Made by a program: the position numbers and the translations under genes. Of a DNA stretch of 64,000 bases, positions 35,431 through 46,135 are shown piece by piece. Position 1 is the stretch's first letter. Each line of letters starts with the position of its first letter. The notes under the pieces were generated by a model. That model was not told where the DNA came from, made no database searches, and saw only the letters and a program-made list of their open reading frames with translations. Source of the stretch: Daphnia pulex (Eukaryota > Arthropoda > Branchiopoda > Diplostraca > Daphniidae); contig NC_060019.1 in the NCBI RefSeq assembly GCF_021134715.1, positions 5,394,001 through 5,458,000 on the forward strand, given 5' to 3'.

Positions 35431-37999
35431 ATGAATAAGGATTATTCAAAAAGAACTTTGCGAAGATTAGTGACCAAGGAAATGAAACGGTTTAAAATGG
35501 AAGACGAAAAACATCTCATTGATAACACAATAAGCTCCCAAAGCAGTGATAATTCTGTTACAGCGGACACAGAAGACGTTTGTGAAAATAATTCTCTGTC
35601 AAATGATGAAACTCCAGAAGGTCTTGAAGAATACATTGAACGTCCCGAAGTTCAAGAAGATGTTTTCATCGGACGTGAAAGAATACATCTTGAAAAGTTC
35701 CAAGACTATCATACATCTTCAGACGAAACAAGTGACAACGACGACGATGGAAGTGAAAGCAGTGAAATGCCGAGTCAAATTCAAGGTAGGAAAACAAGTG
35801 ACACAATTCATTTCTTTTTTATAAAGCAATTTTCCTTGCAGTATATATATTTTTGAAATTAAATGGACATGAAATTGATATTTATTTTAATTTCTAATTA
35901 CATAGATGAATCCGGTTCTTTTGTACGATATATGAATGATGAAGACTATTTTGAGCGCAGCAATGACGACGCAAGCGCTTCTTCAATGGAATTCTCCAAT
36001 AATTATGTCATCAAAATGAATAATGAATTAAGAGGAAATGTGGCTCGTATTTCCTTGAAAAATAATTTAACGCATACTGCAACCAACGACATTTTGCGTT
36101 TGTTATTATCACTTGGCCATGACGTACCCAAAGATGCTAGAACTCTTCTTGGAACCACAACCGAAAAAAGCGACAGCAACTTCGAACACTTGATTGATAA
36201 ATGGAATTTTTAAAAAAATTAGACACGGTGTGAGTGATGATGTTCATTTCCTACAGTTGATCATCAACATCGATGGCGTTCCGCTGTATCGGTCATCTAA
36301 ATCAAACGTGATGTGGCCTATTCTCGGAAGAATCACAAACATCACCGACACTAAACCTTTCGTGATCAGCATTTACTACGGACATTCCAAACCACCTAAT
36401 TTAAATGAATTCTTGAGTCCATTCGTCGAGGAAATGAAAAAATTGGAAAACGGAATTTTAAAAGTAGACGGAAGATCATTCACCGTAAAATTAAATTGTG
36501 TCGTTTGTGACGCGTCAGCAAGAAGTTTTGTAAAAAAATGTGTTGGTCACGGTGTATTTTATGGATGCGAGCGTTGTGTTCAAAAAGGAGAGAAAGTAGG
36601 AGGTTCAATGACATTTCCAGCTACCAATTCTGATTTAAGAAGTAATATGTCGTTCCGACAGACAAGGAATAAACAACATCATCAGGGAACAAGTTCATTC
36701 ACTGAATTAAACATCGATATGATACATGGTAATACTTATATATCAGAATCAAACTGTATGTACTGTACATTTTTTAAACATAGTAATTCACGTGCACTTT
36801 AACATTTCGTAATATTCAATCCATTATATTGACATTGGCTGATTTTTATATGATATTCTAGTTTAAAAGTATAGAAAATTCATAATTTATACATTTTTTG
36901 CTATAGCTATGGTTATATTATATATTGCAAAATAATATCAATATTTATTTTAACTATTATATAGGTTTTCCTTTGGACTACATGCATTTAGTGTGCCTAG
37001 GCGTTATGAAAAAATTATTACTACTCTGGCGAGGGGAAAAAGGAAAGGCAACAGATAGGAGGCCTCGGAAAACAAGTCGTTCCAACAAACAAGCAAAGGA
37101 TCGCGTTTTTCGTCTTTCTTCTTCTTCACAGAAAACTATAAACGAGCGAATAACGACCTGCAGTAAGCAACTTCCAGAGGAATTTCAGCGAAAAGGGCGA
37201 AGTTTGAATGATTTAGAAGATTGGAAAGCTGTCGAGTTTCGAACATTTCTGTTATACACTGGACCATTAGTGTTGAAAGGCGTTCTTCCTGAGGAGCAGT
37301 ATGAACATTTCTTACATTTCCACGCAGCAATTAGAATTCTTTGTTCACCTTCGTCCACAGAAAGTCAGATTAATTATGCCGATGAATGTTTAAAATATTT
37401 TTCTTATCAATTCGGTGTTCTTTACGGACGATACCAACTAATTTATAACGTCCACACTCTTAGTCACTTGGCAAATGAATGTAGAATGTTAAAAGGACCT
37501 TTGGATTGTTTTAGTTCATTTCCATTTGAAAATTTTCTTGGACGATTGAAGGTTCTGTTGCGTGGAACCAGAAGGCCATTAGCTCAATTAAAAAAACGTT
37601 TGTCCGAAATTGATAATTTTGACAATTTCGTTGAGGGTGATGTTACAAAACATCATTATGGTCCATATGCATTTCATTTTGAATCAATTAAAGCAAGGCC
37701 AGCTGACTCTTTTGTGATTAGTAATAAATGTCGGGTCCTGAAGATAGAGGGAAAGACAAAAGAATTTCTTTCTTTCAAAGGAATATTGCTTAAAAGACGA
37801 ACGCGGAAATTTCATTAATTTATATGAATTCCCAATGAAGGCCCATCTTCTAAAAATCTTCGTCTGTGACACACATGAACAGGATGAAGAAGGAGATAAC
37901 ATTATTATGCCAATTGCTGATTGCAGTGATGTTGTGAAATGTGTTTCCTTAAATTACGAAAAAAGCCTTGTTTTTTCCACTTCTTCACAACCTCTATGA
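35431..37999 (+). pseudogene. TNP2-like transposase, three exons, two frameshifts
   Basis: Exon 1 (35,431-35,785) encodes an acidic N-terminus from MNKDYSKRTLRRL. Exon 2 (35,906-36,728) contains the catalytic-core region with IINIDGVPLYRSS and FYGCERC. Exon 3 (36,965-37,999) contains GFPLDYMHLVCLGVMKKLL, FLLYTGPLVLKG, YNVHTLSHLANE and FPFENFLGRLK, the pattern of animal proteins annotated as transposase-domain (TNP2/Transposase_21-like). The introns (35,786-35,905; 36,729-36,964) have GT-AG borders. The frame breaks in a T5A7 run near 36,205 and again in an A run near 37,790, after which the other frame continues sensibly to a stop at 37,997-37,999. Joined, it would be about 737 residues. Both breaks are in homopolymers, so sequencing error cannot be excluded. 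Confidence 0.8.
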
Positions 38000-38619
38000 T
38001 TTCATTTTTGAACCCTTTTTTTATAATTCCCAGCAACTAATTGTCTTAAAATTGTTATCTCTGAGATAGGGTTTGCTTTCGGTAACTATTTTCCCCTAAA
38101 CAAAGACATACTTAAAAAATTTTATGATTAATACAGAATTTTGGTTCACTGCACGTCAGTTTCATGTAATCTATCCTTTCAATTTTATTTGGGCAGTTAA
38201 AAAAATATATATGTTATTGGTAAAAGCAGTGGAAGATTAATGTGTGCGTTTCATATTTCAAAAAGGATGTTAAACAATAGCATTAATTTATTTATTAAGA
38301 TGTCCATTTTCTATTTGAAAATGTTATATAAAAAATAGTACATCATTTAAATGTCCGTTTCATAGCATAAATTGTAAAAGAAAAACGATGTGAACAAAAT
38401 TTGTAAAGTACGTGTCTATATTTTTTATTCGGAAAATGATATAACAAAAAGCATGTCAATAGTAAGTTATTTTCTTATTTGAAATATTATGTCAATATTA
38501 ATATATCAATTTCATGTCAATATTGCATTTCAAGAATTTATTTTGGAAAACGTTACATCAAAACCATGTCGTTATGATATTTTAAAAATTATGTCGAATT
38601 TTCAACATGTCCTCTCCGA
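38000..38619. other. 3' non-coding and subterminal zone of the transposon
   Basis: AT-rich, with no ORF of note. Repeated short motifs such as ATGTCAATA, ACATCA and GAAAATGTTATA mirror those at the left end of the element. The terminal CCTGGG expected from the left end is missing. Confidence 0.5.
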
Positions 38620-38677
38620 CTTAGGACAAGTCTTTGTCTGAAACTTTGTCATGTAACAGACAAAGACATGTCTTAAG
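38620..38677. repeat. 21-bp inverted repeat
   Basis: CTTAGGACAAGTCTTTGTCTG (38,620-38,640) and CAGACAAAGACATGTCTTAAG (38,657-38,677) pair with two mismatches around a 16-nt loop. It lies just beyond the decayed right edge of the transposon and could be its remnant end or a small foldback element. Confidence 0.75.
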
Positions 38678-38710
38678 TTTTCCCTATTTTTATTACATTG
38701 CCTCCTTATA

Positions 38711-38935
38711 CAGTACCCACCAAACTATTAGGTACACCCCCCTATTTTCAGTGCATTCTTATGGCACTACGTGTCCTAGAAAAAATGCAATAACTCTTGA
38801 ACCGCTTGGGCTAGATTTTTTTCCTTTTGGCCCTGAGTAGATCTAATGATGATCTACATTTTTTCTACACATGAAGTTGTCGTAGGATTAACCCCCACGG
38901 CGCTACGGTATCGTTCAGTTTATTAGGTACACCCA
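38711..38935. mobile_element. Tc1/mariner-like terminus remnant
   Basis: After a TA the sequence CAGTACCCACCAAACTATTA followed by GGTACACCC resembles Tc1/mariner inverted ends. A second partial copy, CAGTTTATTAGGTACACCC, lies at about 38,908. The other end and a transposase were not found. Confidence 0.5.
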
Positions 38936-39920
38936 TTTTCCCCCATATGCGCCGTGTTAAATACGGCGTTTTCAAAAATTTACAAAAAATACTAAAAGTA
39001 AAGCTAAAATTTTTTTCTTGGTGCCAAAAGATGCAGAATTCTTCACTCTATACGAATATAAAGAATGATTTACGACAAAATCAACTCAGAGAACCCTTCC
39101 CTATACCCTAAAGTTTTCCACTTCAAAATTTGTACTTTTTACTACACACTTGCACTGTCGCCCCCATAGGCATTAGAAATTTCGACAAACGCGGAATAAT
39201 TACGGCCAATCAAACGAACAAACGGATTATCAACAAGAGCGACGGCCAAGAGAGAATCAAACCCAGAGAAAAGATGGCGGGCGCGCAACAAGTGGGCCCC
39301 TCAATATAGACACGACAATGAATCACACAACCCAAAAAAAAATGCAATATGAAAAACAGTGGGTGAATGTGTGTAATATTCCAACTATGATCGACGGATT
39401 GGATAACTCGCAGGACCACAAAAGAACACAATATGCAGCACACGAGACAAAGGAAACAAGATGGCGGCCCCCACAAACCACGCTGGTTGCTGGGAGGGGG
39501 TGGTTAGCAGCAATGGGCGCACCCAAGGGCCGGGGAAATCAACTAAAAACAAAATAAAACTGAACGAAAACACTGAGGGATGGAGTGACGAGAGCAGGGA
39601 GAACGAAAAGGCTCGAAAACACAATCAACTGCGCCATAGAATGAAGTCTGAAAGAGGCTGAATTCGAGAGCGATACAGGCTTGTATTAACTCTACCAACA
39701 AGACGAGACCAACTTACTCTCTGATCAGAAGGAGGGGAGGGGGGCGACGTTGCCAAGTCATAGCACTAAACATATGTTTGGGAGAGTGTCGTGGCATCCA
39801 ATTCTAGCGGCTTGCGTCAGCACCGTTCTGCCTTCCGTTGAAACTACATCGACCGTTTGCAGTGACGTCCAAATTGACCGCCAAGGCGTAAGTCAAATAA
39901 TGTAATACGCTACGATTGTA
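38936..39920. other. Unassigned repeat-like DNA
   Basis: GC content is higher near 39,200-39,760. Overlapping ORFs on both strands (39,210-39,661) have no recognisable domain and mirror each other antisense, so I do not call a gene. It may be further decayed transposon DNA. Confidence 0.4.
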
Positions 39921-40672
39921 TTTGTCTCATACGTTGACGTTGACCTTGTGTTAAACCAGTAAATCGATGGCAGACCTTTGGTAGTTCCACCACCTGGTAG
40001 AAGTTCAAACACGCGTGTAAAAGAGCAGTTCGACCCAATGTGATGTCGTGATTCTCTAAATCTCCATCGCGACGGATCAACACTTCGACGGCTTCAATCC
40101 AGCGAACTAGAACGGTTGTACTGCAGGAAATAATGAAGAGGTGTCCGGTATTTTTCGTCACTCTGATTTGGATCAGCATCTGCGAGGAGGAAAAATATAT
40201 AAACTGTGACTATAAATACAGACAAGATTTATGAAAAATTTATTTCCGTGTCGTCCAATCATGGAATAACTATGTCAAATATAAGGAATAACTAACGTCA
40301 TATCATGGATATACCCGATCAATTCGGGTAGATTGTCTTCGTGATAATGAAGAGCAATCAAATGAAGTGCTTTTTTTTGTGCATAGCTCCGTAATTGATG
40401 CAAGTAGCTTTGGCACTCAGCAATTGATCGATTACGTCACCCAAATCAGGGCGTTGGTAAAAGAGGCAGACGTCGTGAAGAGCCGTGATGTTCTTGTCGT
40501 CACGAATATTGGCATCGGCTCCGTGTCGGACCAAAACCGAAACAGCCCTGATAAGACGCTCATCGTGATGGGTGATGTGGTGATCCGACACAAACAATGC
40601 AATGCAGTTCAGTTTTCTATCGTTTTTGCATGGAGACTGGCCCAATAGGACAGGCAAAAATACATCTGGCAC
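39921..40672 (-). pseudogene. Ankyrin-repeat protein pseudogene fragment
   Basis: On the minus strand, 40,672 down to about 40,290 encodes VSVLVRHGADANIRDDKN and ITALHDVC, typical ankyrin-repeat helices. The frame breaks in an A run at about 40,370, after which the other frame gives ALHLIALHYHEDNLPELIGY. A second exon-like stretch (about 40,179-39,921) after a CGCAG acceptor gives DADPNQSDEKYRTPLHYFLQ. It shifts frame near 40,105 to IEAVEVLIRRDGDLENHD and GRTALLHACLNFYQV. At least three repeats are visible. Two frame breaks and no clear start mark it as a decayed fragment. Ankyrin genes form large families in crustaceans, so the parent is uncertain. Confidence 0.7.
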
Positions 40673-40917
40673 AGGAGCTTAATCCACTGCCCGTACGAAA
40701 CTTTTACCTTATAATTTTAACTGTTAGCTATAACAGCTCACGCTGTGCTAGGCTAAAAAATCAAACCACTATATATATTTGAAATAAATATTTGGTGGTA
40801 TTATAATTTTGTCGATAATTCTTCACATAGACTTCTAATTAAAAAATTAATGAAAAACTTAAATAAAAATAAACCATTTTTTATTTTTAAAAATATTTTC
40901 AAAATTTCACCTATTGG

Positions 40918-41035
40918 TAGTGTTGGGCCGTTAACTTTCACGATTAACGAAAACCTCCGTTAACGGAGCTTTTTTGGTCCTGTTAACTAACGAATAACGT
41001 AACGATGCAAATGAAAAACATCGTTATTTTTTTTC
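40918..41035. mobile_element. hAT-like terminus remnant
   Basis: TAGTGTTGGGCCGTTAAC followed by purine- and pyrimidine-rich GTTAAC/TTAACG repeats is characteristic of hAT element ends (YAGTGTTGGG). I did not find the matching right end, and no transposase is present. Confidence 0.5.
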
Positions 41036-41719
41036 TTTATTTACAAAATAAAATAAGGAGTAAATAGAAAAATTGGTTTTGAAAAAAAAAGATAAAGGTG
41101 TAGCCACTAAGATAGGGTCTGGGTCCCTATCATTGTAAACGTCCCTACCGTGTTAACAAAAAAATATCGCCATTTCCTGCCCCAAGGGAAGAATGGAAAG
41201 AAGAGACGAAGGAAGAAACTAAGAGGGGACAAAGGGGTGGCGCGGGGTTCTCTTTCCTCGGGGCAGGATATAGTCTTTGAAAACATAATGCCTTTTACTT
41301 AAATTAATTATAAAAATCTATAATAAATAAACTACAATGACTATCGAGGGGAAATAAATCTTAAAAGATTACCTGATAGCTAAGAAATGAAGTTATCTAA
41401 TTAAGAATAGCAACTGAAGACGACTGAAATGGGAAATTAAAAACTAAAACTAAAACGGGCGAAACTCCATAAGCCGCCATGCAAGAACTATTACTGGTTC
41501 GTGTCAAATCGATTTTTCTCAATTTCATCGAACTGGCAACTTCGGACGTTAGCCAACTCTATTCCTTTTTTTTACTGAAAGTGTTTCCAATATCCCACTT
41601 CCCAGCTCTTAAAAGAAGCGCCGCAGCGGGTGTGTTGGGAAATAAGGAATAGTTTTGCTGAAGGTTTGCTTGGTCTAACCGCAAGAGGCGCTTACGATAG
41701 AGGATAAATATCGATATAC
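41036..41719. other. Unassigned non-coding stretch
   Basis: No ORF, RNA gene or tandem repeat that I can support. It includes AGATAGGGTCTGGGTCCCTA and a purine-rich part near 41,180-41,260. Confidence 0.4.
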
Positions 41720-41975
41720 TAGAGACTGAGCCCCGGTCGAATTCGGGGAACTTTGGCCTAGCGTAAAGTCGGACTCTTTTGCTATTCGGTTTTCTGTAGC
41801 TTAATCATCTGCCCATAACAGATTTTATCGTGGGAAATCTGCCCAGTCAATACCTAACTTGAAGATTGCGTCATCACGGCGATGCTTTAGACATCTGGTG
41901 GTGATGCTGGTTGTTGTGTCATGGTTGGGACATCAAAGATTGCGTCATCTGTCTTACACAAAAACTCGACACTGT
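41720..41975. repeat. Dispersed repeat with CCCCGG...CCGGGG-type hairpin, copy 1
   Basis: It starts near a GAGCCCCGGTCGAATTCGGG hairpin, followed by ACTTTGGCCTAGCG and AATCATCTGCCCATAACAGA, and ends in CATCTGGTGGTGATGCTGG. The same order recurs at 43,853-44,060. The hairpin followed by CTAG recalls a Helitron 3' end, but the repeat continues past CTAG in both copies, so I do not place a terminus there. Confidence 0.6.
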
Positions 41976-41999
41976 CGCACAACAATCAATTTCATTTGA

Positions 42000-42175
42000 T
42001 TGCGAGCCCGAAGGGCGAAGCTAATAATCGCATACGCAGAAAAAAAAAGCCATGTCACTTTGTCTGTATGTGTGTATGTCCCGCTCCATAGCTCGGGCGT
42101 TTTACGACAGATTTCAGACTTTTGGTCTTACACAAAAAATATGCGGCGCGACCAGAACAAAAATAATTTCATTTA
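42000..42175. repeat. Repeat with CCCGAAGGGCGAAGC head and TCTGTATGTGTGTATGTC
   Basis: The stretch GCGAGCCCGAAGGGCGAAGC followed by TGTCTGTATGTGTGTATGTC and GCTCGGGCG resembles terminal parts of Helitron-type elements I have seen in animals. ACAAAAAATATGCGGCGCGA at its end recurs as ACAAAAAATATGCGGTGCGA near 42,923. The family assignment is tentative. Confidence 0.35.
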
Positions 42176-42177
42176 CT

Positions 42178-42820
42178 TAATTAGTTCTCCCGTAATTAAT
42201 GAAAAACTGCTAAAATAATTGTTTAACGACTAGTGACATCTGACGGTGGCGACTACAACTTTTTCACCTTAGGTTTAAATTCCAGTTTCCACTACATGTG
42301 TAAGCTTGTCATTTACTAAACGTGTTAAGTTTAAAATTAATCCTTTTCGTCGAATATTTTTTATTGAAATATATTCGTAATGTATGGTTAAACATGAGTA
42401 AAATAATATTACGAATATATACCGCCCAAATAAATCCCCACCAGATGTCCATAGCATCGCCGTGATGGCGCAGTCTTTGATGACCCAACCATGACGCAAT
42501 AACAAGATTTGTATTTAAGTTTTGCAGTTTTTAAACTAAAAGATGGTTATTTTTAAATTAAATTATTGAACTTTATTTGTAAAAATGGGAACATATGAGT
42601 TGAGCAAACTAAACGTAAATAACTTGCAATGATATTGAACTGTGACAGAAAAATCCCGTTTTAAGACCGAAAAGTCTGTGAAGAAAAGTGTGAATTGTGA
42701 ATAAGTCCGACTTAACAATAGACCCTAAATTTTTCATTTAAGACAGCTTTCAACTGGCTTACGACTATCCCTTCGGCGAGCTGATAAGCTTGCTTTTCTA
42801 TCTTGTTGTTGTGACTAAGT
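42178..42820. repeat. Direct repeat unit A, copy 1
   Basis: From AATTAGTTCTCCCGTAATTA to GAGCTGATAAGCTTGCTTTT plus CTATCTT. It is repeated at 43,368-43,846 with moderate divergence and small deletions. The right end holds a potential stem (GCGAGCT-GATA-AGCTTGC). Confidence 0.75.
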
Positions 42821-43367
42821 TGTGACTACAACTTTTTCCCCTTAGGTCTAAATTCCACTTTCCATTATAGCTTCCCTTGTTTTGGGTTACCTTTACTTTT
42901 TTTACTTTTTGGTCTTGAAAATTAGACAAAAAATATGCGGTGCGACCAGAACAAAAACAAGACCCTTCCAGGTTCGCCCTCGGGTATTATCGGTCATGAA
43001 ATCACAAGACATCAACAGACTGTCAACAGACAACCTAATGGGTTTTGTGGTTGTCCTAAGTCACAAAAAGCTAATGACTAAATCCGCATAAAAATAAATA
43101 AAATTTAGTATTACCAAATGAATCGAAACTTACCTAAACGCTAAGATAAATTACTGTAAGTTTACACAAAAAGTTTAAAGATAATCGATGCAGTAGTTTA
43201 GTTTTCTATAAATTTATTCAGATTCTGAATTTAAGGTTCTGGAAGCCTGGCCAGAACAGCGTACACTCCCCCACATCCCTCCCCCTCCTACACACACAGA
43301 CACCCGCATTTACTTTAATGCCTTCTGGTAGTACAAGTACTACCCTCAGGGATAATTTCATTTACTT

Positions 43368-43846
43368 AATTAGTTCTCCTGTAATTAATGAAAAACTGCT
43401 AAAATAATTGCTAATACGACTAGTGACATCTGGCCGTTGCGACTACAACTTTTTTCAATTTAGGTCAAAATTAATCACCACCAGATGTCCATAGCATCGC
43501 CATGATGACGCAATCTTTGATGTCCCAACCATGACGCAACATCCAGATTAGCATTTATGTTTTGCAGTTATTTGACTAAATGATGGTTATTTTTAAATTC
43601 AATTATTGAACTTTATTTGTAAAAATAGGAACACATGAGTTGAGCAAACTAAACGTAAAAAACTTGCAAGGATATTGAACTGTGACAGAAATTTCCCGTT
43701 TTAAGACCAAAAAGTCTGTGAAGAAAAGTGTGAATTGGGAATAAGTCCGACTTAACAATAGGCCCTGAATTAGTCATTTAAGACAGTTTTCAACTGGCTT
43801 ACGACTATCCCTTCGGCGAGCTGATAAGCTTGCTTTTCTATCTTAT
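43368..43846. repeat. Direct repeat unit A, copy 2
   Basis: Second copy of the unit at 42,178-42,820. Both end at CTATCTT, after which the sequences differ. Here the next bases begin another repeat with the CCCCGGTCAAATCCGGGG hairpin. Confidence 0.75.
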
Positions 43847-43852
43847 ATAGAC

Positions 43853-44060
43853 GAGTAACCTGAGCCCCGGTCAAATCCGGGGAACTTTTGTCTAGCCTAA
43901 AGTTGGACTGTTTTTCTATTCGCTTTTCTGTAGCTTAATCATCTGCCCGTAATAGATTTTATCGTGGGAAATCTGCCCAGTACCTTACTTGAAGATTTCG
44001 TCATCACGGCGATGCTATAGACATCTGGTGGTGATGCTGGTTGTTGCGTCATCAAAGGTT
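43853..44060. repeat. Dispersed repeat with CCCCGG hairpin, copy 2
   Basis: It carries CCCCGGTCAAATCCGGGG, a perfect 6-bp stem with a 6-nt loop, then TTTTGTCTAG. It continues as in 41,720-41,975 up to CATCTGGTGGTGATGCTGG. Confidence 0.65.
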
Positions 44061-44199
44061 GTGTCATCACGGCGACGACATCTGGTGGTTATTTGCGACT
44101 TACCAATCACAGCGTTCGCATTGCGACATGAATAAGCTCCCCCTCCAAATGTCCGTGACAGACACAGGCTCTTCCCCCGAAAGCTTTTGGGGGAGGAGC

Positions 44200-44400
44200 C
44201 TGAGGATCGGGTGTTTTTTACCCTTTTCGCAGGTAGAAAACGGTCGACCAATCACAGCGTGCGCTCATCCGGACTTTCAAACACCCAGACAGATACACAC
44301 ACAAACTCCTCCCCCTTTTCGCCCTTTTCGTTTTATTAGTTAGGGACTAGTAAATTTTAGCCCGTCAAGGGCCGGTCATCAGTGGGGCTAGTGTAATTAT
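44200..44400. repeat. Dispersed repeat unit B, copy 1
   Basis: CGGGTGTTTTTTACCCTTTT, GGTCGACCAATCACAGCG, ACACACAAACTCCTCCCCCT and GTTTTATTAGTTAGGGACTAGT appear in order, then GCCCGTCAAGGGCCGGTC. Copies lie at 45,325-45,490 and 45,985-46,135. Confidence 0.7.
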
Positions 44401-44693
44401 GCCCGTTATGCAAATTCCCTTTCCCGTTCTGTTTCCCTTGCCCGTGAATCATTTTCCCGCGAGCGATCTAATTGTTTTAGCTTTTAGGCGGCGTTTTAGT
44501 TAAGCCGTCGTTGGTGCTGCCAATTTTATTTTTGACTTTCAACGATTTAATTTTTCTGTTGTTAGTACACACTCTGCCGTCATTGTCATCTTGCCCGTTA
44601 CGTCGCGTTACGTGAAGTTGTTTGTCTAATTTTACGGTTTACATCTTGCCCGTCCTTGTTATATTGCCCGCCGAGTATAAATTTTTGTTTACG

Positions 44694-45105
44694 CATGGCC
44701 TCCGGCGGTCAATTTGCCAAATAGAGGTTGTATCGCATTGCCTCCGGCGGTGAATTTGTAGGGTTGAGAACGTTCAAGCATTTTCTCTGTTAGTAAAATG
44801 TTTTTGTATAGATTTCTTACACACATGGCCTCCGGCGGTAAATTTGCAGGATAGAGAATATGCATTCTCATTTTCTCTGGTGGTAAATTGGAAGTGTAAA
44901 ATATTCACTCATGGCCTCCGGTGGTAAATTTGCAGGATAGAGGTTGTATCGCATTGCCTCCGGCGGTAAATTTGTAGGGAAGAGTATATTTACGCATTTT
45001 CTCCTTCGGTAAATTTGTAGGGAAGAGCTTTTCACGCATGGCCTCCGGTGGTAAATTTGCAGGATAGAGGGATATTCACGTATTGCCTCCGGCGGTAAAT
45101 TTGTT
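44694..45105 (+). repeat. Minisatellite, 42-44-bp unit with CCTCCGGCGGTAAATTT
   Basis: About ten tandem units contain CATGGCCTCCGGCGGTAAAT followed by TTGCAGGATAGAG. GC-rich and AT-rich halves alternate, and some units diverge (CATTTTCTCTGTTAGTAAA). Two more units lie at 45,265-45,330, next to repeat unit B. Confidence 0.85.
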
Positions 45106-45264
45106 TTTTAAAAATTTTTACGCTTAGCCACCATGTTTTTTCTGTTAATTCTATGATTTTTCTTTTTAATTTTGTAAAAAAAATATTTTTTCGGGAAATT
45201 TTGACTTGTCTGAGTGATGGCTAACAAAAGAACCGGTTAAAACAATAATATATACTTAAAAATG

Positions 45265-45490
45265 ATTATTCTTCGGCGGTAACCTTGTAGGATAGAGGTG
45301 GTGACGTATTGCCTCCGGCGGTAAGCTCGACGACCAATGACAGCGCGCGCTCATCCGGACTGACAAACAAACAGATACACAAACAAACTCCGCCCCCTTT
45401 TCCCCCATTCCGTTTTATGAATAAGGGACTAGTAAACCGGATGCCCGTCCAGGGCCGGTCTTTAGTTGGGCTAGTGTAAATTAGCCCGTT
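45265..45490. repeat. Two minisatellite units joined to repeat unit B, copy 2
   Basis: ATTGCCTCCGGCGGTAAGCT runs directly into GACGACCAATGACAGCGCGC and the rest of unit B, ending near GGGACTAGTAAACCGGATGC and GGGCTAGTGTAAATTAGCCC. Confidence 0.7.
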
Positions 45491-45724
45491 ATGCAAATTC
45501 CCTTGCCCGTTGTTTTTCCCTTGCCCGTGGATCTCTTGCCCGCAATGTAAATCCTTTGTTGAAGGTTATTCCCTTGCCCGTGATTTGTCAAAAATTTAGT
45601 ATAATAATAGCGTCACGTGAAGTATAATTAATCTAAATGAGAGAAACAGAATAAATAAAAGTAAATGAAAATGGAATAACAGCAAGATTTGGTTTAAAAT
45701 CCAACTAGCCATTTCATATCCGTT

Positions 45725-45815
45725 CATAATGTAGTGGTTAGCGTACACGATCAGGGAATGTTTGCCGCGCACTCATCCCCGTCGTGTATTCGAAGCCATG
45801 GTTCAAACCCAACAT
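45725..45815 (+). other. tRNA-like module with extended anticodon arm
   Basis: The A-box-like TAATGTAGTGGTTAGCG (45,728 onward) and the B box GGTTCAAACCC (45,800-45,810) are separated by a longer than usual middle. TACACGA and TCGTGTA form a perfect 7-bp stem there. It looks like a tRNA-derived sequence with an insertion in the anticodon arm. It is not a canonical tRNA gene. Confidence 0.45.
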
Positions 45816-45984
45816 TCGTCAAGACATTTAATAGAGGACAATGAAATTGCCAATGGAAAAATCTTCTCCCACATTGTCCGAGGTGAGTGTGTGTGTGTGT
45901 GCGTCAACCCTCAGCCCCCCTGAACGATTGTATCCCCGGCCGCCCCGGGTGATGTCGACCTTTTTGGTCGATAAGGGCGAGGTC

Positions 45985-46135
45985 AGACGTAGCCTCGGGT
46001 GTTTTTTACCCTTTTCGCAGGTAGAAAACGGTCGACCAATGGCAGCGTGCGCGCAACGACACTTAGAAACACACAGACAGATACACACACAAACTCCTCC
46101 CCCTTTTGGGCCTTTGCGTTTTATTAGTTAGGGAT
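45985..46135. repeat. Dispersed repeat unit B, copy 3
   Basis: Third copy of the unit, ending at ATTAGTTAGGGAT. The Helitron protein fragment starts immediately after it, so this repeat truncates that gene. Confidence 0.7.

Larger units (their letters stand above)
32849..38610. mobile_element. TIR transposon with divergent TNP2-like transposase and DUF4806-like genes
   Basis: The left end CCCAGGTAACAATTTTC breaks the 60-bp satellite. Both terminal zones are rich in short motifs of the type GACATCAA, GACATGAAAA or ATGTCAATA (32,860-33,200 and 38,290-38,600), as expected of subterminal protein-binding arrays. Between them are two divergent spliced genes. The right terminus is not intact: no CCTGGG end is seen, and the similarity fades near 38,610, so the right coordinate is approximate. 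TNP2-like transposases belong to CACTA/EnSpm-related elements, but the CCCAG terminus differs from the usual CACTA, so I leave the superfamily open. Confidence 0.75.

Noticed and set aside
39210..39661. Gene in overlapping ORFs around 39.2-39.7 kb
   Set aside because: Frames on both strands overlap almost fully and none shows a family motif.
44015..46131. ORFs in repeat unit B and neighbours as proteins
   Set aside because: They repeat with the DNA repeat itself and have no conserved start or domain.
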